A DNA stretch of 5,804 nt from DASUDX01 sp036275365 (GTDB lineage: Bacteria; Pseudomonadota; Gammaproteobacteria; Nevskiales; Nevskiaceae): assembly GCA_036275365.1 (NCBI GenBank), contig DASUDX010000067.1:1-5804 (forward strand), in the 5' to 3' direction. Position numbers and translations under genes: made by a program. Below are positions 1 to 5,571 of this stretch, in pieces. The notes beneath the pieces are model-generated. The model made no database searches. It worked only from the letters and a program-made list of their open reading frames with translations, and was not told where the DNA came from. The stretch's first letter is position 1. Each line of letters opens with the position of its first letter.

Positions 1-315
1 CCGCGCGGGGTGCAGGCTCTCGAGGTGACGCTGAGCTGGGCCAACGAGTTCGAGGTCTACTCCCTCGAGCTGATTGGTCCGGATGGGCTCAGCGCCGGCT
101 ATGCGGGCTTTCAGCTGATGGGGGCCGATGACGAGCCGCGAGGCACACCCAGCCCGGGCGCGACCTCGCTGACGGTGACGGTCACCGATCCGAAGCCCGG
201 CTTCTACCGTCTGCTGGTCAAGGAGGAGCTGACCGCCAACAACCAGCGCTTCACCCTGGACGTGGACACGATCTGCCCGGAATCCGGCTGCCCGGGCGCC
301 CCCGCGGCGCCCTGA
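1..315 (+). CDS. C-terminal fragment of an unidentified, probably extracytoplasmic protein (5' end outside window)
   Basis: The reading frame is open from base 1 to the TGA at 313-315, giving about 104 residues. A GTG at 10 could be read as a start, but no Shine-Dalgarno precedes it and the frame continues to the window edge, so I treat the gene as truncated by the window. The visible part alternates hydrophobic and polar residues in short beta strands (LEVTLSWA, YSLELIGPDG, SLTVTVTD, GFYRLLVKEEL, RFTLDVD), with turns rich in G, P and D. This resembles a small beta-sandwich such as a pre-peptidase C-terminal (PPC-like) domain, but the match is by general character only. The tail has two close cysteines in CPESGCP and ends in a Pro/Ala-rich stretch, which fits an exported protein with a disulfide. 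No enzyme motif is visible. It is not rpoZ, the usual gene before spoT in gammaproteobacteria. Confidence 0.65.
   Translation, partial: PRGVQALEVTLSWANEFEVYSLELIGPDGLSAGYAGFQLMGADDEPRGTPSPGATSLTVTVTDPKPGFYRLLVKEELTANNQRFTLDVDTICPESGCPGAPAAP
294..312 (+). repeat. 7-bp inverted repeat ending at the stop codon of the first gene
   Basis: GGGCGCC at 294-300 and GGCGCCC at 306-312 are perfect inverted copies around a 5-base loop (CCCGC), directly before the TGA at 313-315. The RNA could form a very GC-rich hairpin at the end of the message. No run of T follows, so it is not a standard intrinsic terminator. In DNA this rich in G and C such a short repeat can arise by chance. Confidence 0.35.
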
Positions 316-394
316 GCAGCGGACGCGCCGGCGTGTGGCGGCTTGGCGCCGTGGCACGCTGGAAACCGGGCCAGGGAAGCCCGACACTGGGGGC

Positions 395-2560
395 ATGGAC
401 GTCCCGGTGATCCAGCGCCTCGGCCACGTGCTGCGCACGCAGCGGGTGGCGCGCGAGTACGGCATCGAGGCGCTGGAGAAGGTGCTCGAGGGCTATCTGC
501 CCGGCGATCACATCGAGCAGGTGCGCCGCGCCTACGAGTTCGGCGCCAAGCAGCACGCCGGCCAGTCGCGCTCCTCGGGCGAGGCCTACATCTATCACCC
601 GCTGGCGGTGGCCCGCATCCTCGCCGAGATGCGGATGGACCACACCACGCTGATGGCGGCCATCCTGCACGATGTGATCGAGGACACCGCCATCTCCAAG
701 GCGGCGCTCGGCGATCTGTTCGGCGCCGATGTGGCGGCGCTGGTGGATGGCGTCAGCAAGATCGACAAGATCGAAGGCATGACCCGCGCCGAGCGGCAGG
801 CCGAGAGCTTCCGCAAGCTGCTGCTGGCGATGACCCAGGACCTGCGGGTGATCCTGATCAAGCTCGCCGATCGGCTGCACAACCTGCGCACGCTGAGCTC
901 GATGGAGCCGGCCAAGCGTCGCCGCACCGCCCGCGAGACGCTGGAGATTTATGCGCCGATCGCGCAGCGTCTGGGCATCCATGTGATCTCGCGGGAGATG
1001 GAGGATCTGGCCTTCGCCAACCTCTACCCGCGCCGCTGGGCGGTGCTGGCCAAGGCGGTGGAGGAACAGGTTGGTGACACCAAGAAGCTGATCAAGGAAG
1101 TGGAGAACCAGCTGGCGCGGGCGATGCGGGAAGAGGGCATCGGCGCCACCGTGGTCGGCCGCCAGAAGAATGTCTACAGCGTCTACCAGAAGATGCGGCG
1201 CAAGAAGCTGCGTCTGCTCAAGGTGGTCGATCTGCTGGGCTTCCGGGTGATCCTGCCCAAGCTCGACGACTGCTATCGCGCCCTGGGCGTGGTCCACCAT
1301 GTCTACAAGCCGGTGCCCGGCGGCTTCGATGACTACATCGCCAACTCCAAGGCCAACGGCTACCAGAGCCTGCACACCACCTGCGTGGGGCCGGGCGGGC
1401 ACAAGATCGAGGTGCAGCTGCGCACCCGCGAGATGCACCACATCGCCGAGTCCGGCATCGCCGCCCACTGGCAGTACAAGCTGGGTGGCAAGCCGGGCCA
1501 GAGCGCGCCGCAGCTGCGCGCCCGCGAGTGGCTGTCCGGCCTGTTCGACACCATCGGTTCCGCCGGCTCGCTGGATTTCCTCGAAGGGGTCAAGGTCGAT
1601 CTGTTCCCCGACGAGGTCTATGTGTTCACCCCCAAGGGCGACATCCGCCGCCTGCCACGCGGTGCCACCGCCGTGGACTTCGCCTATTCCGTGCACTCGG
1701 AGCTTGGCGATCGCTGCGTGGCGGCGCGCATCGACCATCAGCTGGAGCCCTTGAACTCGCCGCTGAAGAACGGCCAGACGGTGGAGATCATCACCGCCCG
1801 CCACGCACGGCCGAATGCGGCCTGGCTGAACTTCGTCAAGACCGCCAAGGCCCGCACCCATATCCGCAACTACCTGAAGAACCAGCGCGAGGATGAGGCG
1901 ATCCGTCTCGGCCGCCGGCTGCTGGAGATCGCCCTGCGGGATCTCAAGGTGGCACCGGGCGTGCTGCGCGAGGACATCGCCGAGCCGGTGCTGCACACCC
2001 TGGGCCTGAAGGACCTGGAGGAGTTGTTCGTCACCATCGGCACCGGCGAGCGACTGGCGCCGCTGGTGGCGCGTCACTTCCTGCCCGAATCCGGCGCGGC
2101 CTCGGCGATTCCCACCGGCGGGCCGGCGGCGGCACTGGCCATCGAGGGTACCGAGGGTCTGGTGCTCGACTATGCGCGCTGCTGCCGGCCGATTCCGGGC
2201 GACGAGATCCGCGGCAATGTCAGCGTCGGCCGCGGCATCGTGGTGCACCGGGTGGAGTGCAAGCAGGCCAAGGCGCGCCCGCAGGACTGGGTGCCGCTGA
2301 CCTGGTCCGAGCAGGTGCAGGGGGATTTCCTCGCCGAGCTGAAGTTGCAGACCCTCAACAAGCGCGGCCTGCTGGCGCGGGTCACCGCCGAGATCGCGGG
2401 CGGCGAGTCCAGCATCGAAAATGTGCAGATGCCGGACCGCGCCGGCAGCGAGGCGATCGAAATGGGCTTCGTCCTCACCGTGCGCGACCGCGTCCATCTG
2501 GCGCGGGTGATCCGCCGGCTGCGGCGGATCGAAGGGGTGGAGCGCGTCATTCGCCCCTGA
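395..2560 (+). CDS. spoT: Bifunctional (p)ppGpp synthetase/hydrolase SpoT (RelA/SpoT family)
   Basis: This cytoplasmic stringent-response enzyme makes (p)ppGpp from ATP and GDP/GTP and hydrolyses it back, releasing pyrophosphate. From the ATG at 395 it has 721 residues, against 702 for E. coli SpoT. Domains in order: HD hydrolase (about 45-200) with R59, H68, H92-D93, E96-D97, D159 and N163; synthetase (about 240-365) with R256/K258, D279, Y323, H327 and E339; TGS (about 402-465) with H434; a helical region; a zinc-finger-like segment with C596-C597, H618 and C622; and an ACT domain (about 645-721). These residues correspond to the catalytic residues of the Streptococcus Rel enzyme, so both activities should be intact. 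RRKK at 268-271 is the basic (RXKD-type) loop of bifunctional enzymes, not the acidic EXDD of RelA. Start: a GTG at 335 would add 20 residues without family resemblance, and neither start has a good Shine-Dalgarno. About 20 residues before the HD domain are extra relative to E. coli SpoT. No rpoZ or trmH lies alongside. Confidence 0.95.
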   Translation: MDVPVIQRLGHVLRTQRVAREYGIEALEKVLEGYLPGDHIEQVRRAYEFGAKQHAGQSRSSGEAYIYHPLAVARILAEMRMDHTTLMAAILHDVIEDTAISKAALGDLFGADVAALVDGVSKIDKIEGMTRAERQAESFRKLLLAMTQDLRVILIKLADRLHNLRTLSSMEPAKRRRTARETLEIYAPIAQRLGIHVISREMEDLAFANLYPRRWAVLAKAVEEQVGDTKKLIKEVENQLARAMREEGIGATVVGRQKNVYSVYQKMRRKKLRLLKVVDLLGFRVILPKLDDCYRALGVVHHVYKPVPGGFDDYIANSKANGYQSLHTTCVGPGGHKIEVQLRTREMHHIAESGIAAHWQYKLGGKPGQSAPQLRAREWLSGLFDTIGSAGSLDFLEGVKVDLFPDEVYVFTPKGDIRRLPRGATAVDFAYSVHSELGDRCVAARIDHQLEPLNSPLKNGQTVEIITARHARPNAAWLNFVKTAKARTHIRNYLKNQREDEAIRLGRRLLEIALRDLKVAPGVLREDIAEPVLHTLGLKDLEELFVTIGTGERLAPLVARHFLPESGAASAIPTGGPAAALAIEGTEGLVLDYARCCRPIPGDEIRGNVSVGRGIVVHRVECKQAKARPQDWVPLTWSEQVQGDFLAELKLQTLNKRGLLARVTAEIAGGESSIENVQMPDRAGSEAIEMGFVLTVRDRVHLARVIRRLRRIEGVERVIRP

Positions 2561-2572
2561 GCGCGCGCCTCC

Positions 2573-2590
2573 GCAGCCCTCCCAGGCTGC
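2573..2590 (+). terminator. Weak candidate terminator hairpin after spoT
   Basis: GCAGCC at 2573-2578 and GGCTGC at 2585-2590 form a 6-bp stem with a 6-base loop (CTCCCA), starting 12 bases after the spoT stop codon. The position suits transcript termination or 3'-end protection. There is no T tract after the stem, so an intrinsic terminator is not established. Confidence 0.3.
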
Positions 2591-2663
2591 ATCTGGGACT
2601 GAGCCCCCTTCTGGGATGAACAAATCCTGGGTGGTCACCCCGGCTACGACGCTATCTTGTCAG

Positions 2664-2760
2664 CCTCACGCCTCACGCCCCGGGGCTGCCGCCCGTCTTC
2701 GGCGCGTACGAGAGTGCCATCGGCACTTTCGTAAGCTCACACACCGACGATCCTCACGCC
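2664..2760. repeat. Three copies of the 9-mer CCTCACGCC
   Basis: Identical CCTCACGCC copies lie at 2664-2672, 2671-2679 (sharing two bases with the first) and 2752-2760. The first two form a 7-bp tandem unit and the third sits beyond the 12-bp inverted repeat, so the copies bracket that palindrome. Similar CCTCACG-rich strings occur in spacers of some GC-rich proteobacteria (recollection, not a search). They could be a simple repeat, a protein-binding site or the edge of a small repeat element. Confidence 0.5.
2707..2733. repeat. 12-bp inverted repeat with a 3-base loop (strong hairpin)
   Basis: TACGAGAGTGCC at 2707-2718 and GGCACTTTCGTA at 2722-2733 pair along 12 positions around the loop ATC, with a single G-T wobble at 2712/2728. 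The six pairs next to the loop (AGTGCC/GGCACT) are perfect. The length and near perfection make it the most structured non-coding element in the window. The bases after it (AGCTCACACA) are not T-rich, so it is not a classical terminator. It could be a bidirectional terminator, an operator for a dimeric regulator, a short dispersed palindromic repeat or a 5' leader hairpin. The exporter start codon is 82 bases downstream. Confidence 0.6.
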
Positions 2761-2761
2761 T

Positions 2762-2779
2762 GCCGGCGCTTGCGCCGGC
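2762..2779. repeat. GC-rich 8-bp inverted repeat upstream of the exporter gene
   Basis: GCCGGCGC at 2762-2769 and GCGCCGGC at 2772-2779 are perfect inverted copies separated by TT. As RNA this would fold as a 7-bp stem with a CTTG tetraloop. It abuts the third CCTCACGCC copy and lies 36 bases before the exporter ATG, where it could affect the leader or terminate upstream transcription. No T tract follows. Confidence 0.45.
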
Positions 2780-2815
2780 CCACACGCCGCGCCGTCCCCT
2801 CCATCCCCCCATCGC

Positions 2816-4630
2816 ATGCCCCGCCCCAACAAGCTCCCCGAGGCCCCGGACGCCACCGAGGCGCGCATCACCTGGGCCTCGCTGCGCCAGCTGCTGCCCT
2901 ATCTGCGGGAGTTTCCGGGCCGCATCGCGGTAGCGGCGGTGCTGCTGATCGGCGCCAAGCTCGCCGCGGTGGTGATGCCCTTGCTGCTGAAGTGGCTGGT
3001 CGACAGCCTGGATGCCAGCCGCCAGGCGGTGATCGTGGTGCCAGCGGCTCTGCTGCTCGCCTATGGCTTCGCCCGCTTCGCCAGCGTGCTGTTCGGCGAG
3101 CTGCGCGACCTCGTGTTCAGCCGCGTCACCGAGCGCGCCATGCGCCGCGCCGCCCTGCAGGTCTTCCAGCATCTGCATCGGCTGGATCTGGAGTTCCATC
3201 TCACCCGTCGCACCGGCGGGCTGTCGCGGGACATCGAGCGCGGGGTCGCCGGCATCAGCTTCCTGCTGCGCTTCCTGCTGTTCAACATCGTGCCGACCCT
3301 GCTCGAGATCGCCCTGGTCGCCGGCATCCTGCTGGTGGCCTACGGACCCTGGTTCGCCATCATCACCGCGGCGGCGGTGGTGATCTACATCTACTTCTCG
3401 GTGGTGGTCACCGAGTGGCGGACGCGCTTCATCCGCGAGGCCAACCAGCTGGATTCGCGTGCCAACACCCGGGCGGTGGACTCCCTCCTTAACTACGAGA
3501 CCGTCAAGTATTTCGGCAATGAGCGGCATGAGGCCGAGGCCTATGACGGCTTCCTCGCCCAGTGGGAGCGGGCCCAGCAGCAGAACCGCATGAGCCTCGC
3601 CACCCTCAACGCCGGTCAGGCCTTGATCGTCGCCGCCTCGATCACCGCCCTGATGGTGCTGGCCGCCCAGGGGGTGCGGGATGGCCGGCTGACGCTGGGT
3701 GATTTCGTCGCGGTCAACGCCTATCTGATCCAGCTGTTCGTGCCGCTGAACTTCCTCGGCTTCGTCTACCGCGAGATCCGCCGGGCGATGACCGATCTCT
3801 CCCGCATGTTCGGCCTGCTGGCGATCCGCCCGCGGGTGGAGACCGCCCCGGGTGCCCGCAGCCTGGAGACCCGCCTGCCCCGAGTCCGCTTCGAGGCGGT
3901 GGACTTCGCCTACGGACCGCAGCGGCGGATTCTCGAGGGGGTGAACTTCGAGATCGCACCCGGTCAGACCCTGGCCGTGGTGGGCGCCAGCGGAGCTGGC
4001 AAGTCCACCCTCGCCCGGCTGCTGTTCCGTTTCTATGATGTGACCGGCGGGCGCATCACCATCGACGGGCAGGACCTCCGCGCGCTCGACCCGGACAGCC
4101 TGCGCCGCCACATCGGCGTGGTACCGCAGGACACCGTGCTGTTCAACGACAGCCTGCGCTACAACCTGCTCTATGGCCGCCCCGAGGCGAGCGAGGCCGA
4201 GCTGCAGGCGGCGATCCAGGCGGCCCATCTGGAGGGCTTCATCAGCCGGCTGCCCCAGGGCCTGGACACGCCGGTCGGCGAACGCGGCCTGAAGCTCTCG
4301 GGCGGCGAGAAGCAGCGGGTGGCCATCGCCCGGGCCCTGCTCAAGGATCCGCCGATCCTGATCTTCGATGAGGCGACCTCGGCGCTGGATTCACAGGCTG
4401 AGCAGGCCATCCTCGGCGCCATGCGGGAAGCCGCCCGGCGCCGCACGGTGCTGACCATCGCCCACCGGCTCTCCACCATCACCGATGCCGATGGCATTCT
4501 GGTGCTCGACCACGGCCGGGTGGTGGAGCAGGGCACGCATCGCGAGTTGCTGGCGGCCGAGGGCGCCTACGCCCGGCTCTGGCGGCTGCAGGCGCGGGCG
4601 CCCGCAGCCACCGATCCCCTGAATCGGTGA
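2816..4630 (+). CDS. Atm1/HMT1-type ABC exporter (fused membrane and ATP-binding half-transporter)
   Basis: This is a 604-residue ABC half-transporter expected to work as a homodimer in the inner membrane. The N-terminal membrane domain (about 30-325) has about six hydrophobic segments, roughly 36-57, 71-95, 148-168, 170-198, 264-286 and 296-318. The TEWR at 199-202 and the stretch AVDSLLNYETVKYFGNE (220-236) are typical of the Atm1 subfamily rather than MsbA or toxin exporters. The ATP-binding domain has Walker A GASGAGKST (390-398), Q-loop Q438, signature LSGGE (494-498), Walker B ILIFDE (514-519, catalytic E519) and H-loop H550, so it should be active. Mitochondrial Atm1 and its bacterial relatives export glutathione-derived or sulfur-containing compounds and have been linked to Fe-S supply and metal detoxification; substrate here is inferred from family. 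No Shine-Dalgarno precedes the ATG, where the sequence is C-rich. The long gap after spoT argues for a separate transcript. Confidence 0.93.
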   Translation: MPRPNKLPEAPDATEARITWASLRQLLPYLREFPGRIAVAAVLLIGAKLAAVVMPLLLKWLVDSLDASRQAVIVVPAALLLAYGFARFASVLFGELRDLVFSRVTERAMRRAALQVFQHLHRLDLEFHLTRRTGGLSRDIERGVAGISFLLRFLLFNIVPTLLEIALVAGILLVAYGPWFAIITAAAVVIYIYFSVVVTEWRTRFIREANQLDSRANTRAVDSLLNYETVKYFGNERHEAEAYDGFLAQWERAQQQNRMSLATLNAGQALIVAASITALMVLAAQGVRDGRLTLGDFVAVNAYLIQLFVPLNFLGFVYREIRRAMTDLSRMFGLLAIRPRVETAPGARSLETRLPRVRFEAVDFAYGPQRRILEGVNFEIAPGQTLAVVGASGAGKSTLARLLFRFYDVTGGRITIDGQDLRALDPDSLRRHIGVVPQDTVLFNDSLRYNLLYGRPEASEAELQAAIQAAHLEGFISRLPQGLDTPVGERGLKLSGGEKQRVAIARALLKDPPILIFDEATSALDSQAEQAILGAMREAARRRTVLTIAHRLSTITDADGILVLDHGRVVEQGTHRELLAAEGAYARLWRLQARAPAATDPLNR

Positions 4631-4639
4631 GGGATCGGT
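4610..4639 (+). terminator. 9-bp inverted repeat spanning the exporter stop codon; candidate terminator
   Basis: ACCGATCCC at 4610-4618 and GGGATCGGT at 4631-4639 are perfect inverted copies separated by 12 bases that contain the TGA stop at 4628-4630. The RNA stem would hold the stop codon in its loop. A terminator is plausible from the position, but no T run follows. A hairpin protecting the 3' end, or one read by terminating ribosomes, is equally possible. Confidence 0.4.
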
Positions 4640-4647
4640 CTCACAGT

Positions 4648-4662
4648 CCGCTTGCCAAGCGG
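4648..4662 (+). terminator. Second short hairpin after the exporter gene
   Basis: CCGCTT at 4648-4653 and AAGCGG at 4657-4662 form a 6-bp stem with loop GCC. Two more pairs (GT at 4646-4647 with AC at 4664-4665) become possible if one G is bulged. It starts 18 bases after the exporter stop. It may act with the preceding inverted repeat to end the transcript, although it also lacks a T tract. Confidence 0.35.
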
Positions 4663-4671
4663 GACCTCGGC

Positions 4672-4740
4672 TAGGCACAGTAGGCAGAGGCAGGCGGGCG
4701 GAGGTCCAGCCTGCTATCGTTCAATTCGATTTATCGATCA
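4672..4740 (+). promoter_or_regulatory. Likely promoter/operator region of the secreted-protein pair
   Basis: TAGGCACAG (4672-4680) and TAGGCAGAG (4681-4689) form a tandem pair matching at 8 of 9 bases. GCAGGC (4690-4695) can pair with GCCTGC (4709-4714). From 4715 to 4740 the sequence turns AT-rich, a sharp contrast with its surroundings, and contains ATCG-N7-CGAT (4716-4730) and the palindrome ATCGAT (4733-4738). AT-richness just before a strong ribosome binding site fits a promoter or regulator site. I cannot find a consensus sigma-70 -35/-10 pair, so the exact promoter is unassigned. Confidence 0.3.
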
Positions 4741-4749
4741 GGGAGAGGG
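4741..4749 (+). promoter_or_regulatory. Ribosome binding site that sets the start of the beta-barrel-like gene
   Basis: GGGAGAGGG contains GGAG, ending 8 bases before the ATG at 4754, and GAGG, ending 5 bases before it. It decides between this ATG and a TTG at 4652 that opens the same frame: only the ATG has a good site and is followed immediately by a signal peptide. Confidence 0.75.
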
Positions 4750-4753
4750 TTAT

Positions 4754-5548
4754 ATGGTCAGGGGGATTCGCATTCTTTCCGCCGCTGCGCTGCTGGCTGC
4801 GGTGGCACCGACGACCGCTTCGGCGGCCACCCTGGGTGACCTCGGCCTGTCCGCCGAGCAGCTCGCGGCCATCCGCTCTCAGGCGGCCGGTGGGCGCACC
4901 AGCGCGCCCGGCATCACCTTCGGGTCTCCGGCAGCGTTTGGTGCCGGCTGGGGAGCGATTGGTTTTGGCGTCGGCGGGACCACGCTGCCGGATAACGCGG
5001 GAGACGACGACTACGACGGCGCCGCCAGCGTGGTGTTCGGCCTTGGCAACGCCGCGGACTATGTGGCGCTGGAAACCGTGGTGACGGCGGTCAGCCTGCG
5101 CGAGAGCTTTGGTGACGACGGCAATGTCGGCTTCAAGCTGCACACCCAGCTGCCGGGCCGCATGGCGGTTGGCGTGGGCGTGGAGAACACCATGCGCTGG
5201 GGCCGTCCCAAGGACGCGGGCACCGAGAGCAGCCATTATGTGGTGGCCACCAAGTTCGTGGACTGGGGTTCCATGCCGGTCGCGGTCAACCTCGGCCTGG
5301 GGGATGAGCGTTTCAACGATCCGGGCGATTCCGGGGTGAATCTCTTCGGTGGTCTGGCGCTGGGCTTCGCCGCGGGCTGGTCCGGCATCGCCGACTGGTC
5401 GGGCAACACGCTGAACCTGGGCGTTTCGGCCGCACCGCTGCCGCGCACCCCGCTGACCTTCACCGCCGGTGTGACCAATGTCACCGAGCGGTTCGACGCA
5501 GACAGCGAGTTCGCCGCTGGTATCGGTTATACCGTCCTCTTCAAGTAA
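4754..5548 (+). CDS. Uncharacterised exported protein, probable small outer-membrane beta-barrel
   Basis: The product has 264 residues. Residues 1-24 are a clear Sec signal peptide: R3 and R6, a hydrophobic core (LSAAALLAAVA) and a signal peptidase I site after ASA (24/25). The mature part begins with a short helical segment (about 29-45) and then shows about 10-12 alternating amphipathic beta strands with Gly-rich turns, for example GWGAIGFGVGG, ADYVALETVV, NVGFKLHTQLP, MAVGVGVEN, SMPVAVNLGLG, LTFTAGVT and GIGYTVLF. This suggests a beta-barrel. The end is LFK, so the usual terminal aromatic residue is shifted by one. Residues 84-89 (DDDYDG) fit the calcium-loop pattern DxDxDG, but only by pattern. 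Similar unnamed proteins occur in cyanobacteria as far as I recall; no specific function is known to me. The frame extends upstream to 4652, but that would add 34 residues ahead of the signal peptide. It is probably co-transcribed with the gene starting at 5572. Confidence 0.85.
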   Translation: MVRGIRILSAAALLAAVAPTTASAATLGDLGLSAEQLAAIRSQAAGGRTSAPGITFGSPAAFGAGWGAIGFGVGGTTLPDNAGDDDYDGAASVVFGLGNAADYVALETVVTAVSLRESFGDDGNVGFKLHTQLPGRMAVGVGVENTMRWGRPKDAGTESSHYVVATKFVDWGSMPVAVNLGLGDERFNDPGDSGVNLFGGLALGFAAGWSGIADWSGNTLNLGVSAAPLPRTPLTFTAGVTNVTERFDADSEFAAGIGYTVLFK

Positions 5549-5559
5549 TGGTCCGCTCC

Positions 5560-5564
5560 AGGAG
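5560..5564 (+). promoter_or_regulatory. Ribosome binding site of the last gene
   Basis: AGGAG lies 7 bases before the ATG at 5572, a near-ideal Shine-Dalgarno placement. It supports that start even though the gene runs off the window. Confidence 0.75.
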
Positions 5565-5571
5565 CACCTTC

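Larger units (their letters stand above)
2561..2815. other. 255-base spacer between spoT and the ABC exporter gene
   Basis: I see no convincing gene here. A frame from an ATG at 2616 to 2933 would overlap the exporter gene, has no Shine-Dalgarno and encodes an Arg/Pro/His-rich low-complexity sequence. The spacer contains a weak hairpin just after spoT, the perfect palindrome GCCCCGGGGC (2677-2686), three CCTCACGCC copies, a 12-bp inverted repeat and an 8-bp GC-rich inverted repeat. A TTGTCA at 2657-2662 resembles a -35 box, but nothing like a -10 box lies at the right distance. The exporter's promoter probably lies here, but I cannot place it. Confidence 0.6.

Noticed and set aside
251..2638. 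795-codon open frame on the - strand covering spoT
   Set aside because: It is exactly in register with spoT codons and open only because spoT lacks TTA, CTA and TCA. Its His/Gln/Arg/Ala-rich product resembles no protein family, while the + strand encodes a complete SpoT.
2657..2662. TTGTCA as a -35 promoter box
   Set aside because: The bases 16-18 positions downstream are C- and G-rich, with nothing like a -10 box.
2616..2933. Small + strand frame in the spoT-exporter spacer
   Set aside because: It has no Shine-Dalgarno, an Arg/Pro/His-rich product, and runs through two palindromes and 118 bases of the exporter gene in another frame.
2666..4228. 520-codon open frame on the - strand over the exporter gene
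   Set aside because: It has the same cause: it is in register with exporter codons, ends at TCA triplets on the + strand and has low-complexity composition.
4652..4753. Upstream extension of the barrel-like gene from a TTG
   Set aside because: The 34 added residues would precede a proper signal peptide, and the strong ribosome binding site is at 4741-4749, next to the ATG at 4754.
4721..5236. 171-codon - strand frame opposite the barrel-like gene
   Set aside because: It overlaps a gene with a ribosome binding site and signal peptide, and its Arg/Ala/His-rich product shows no domain.
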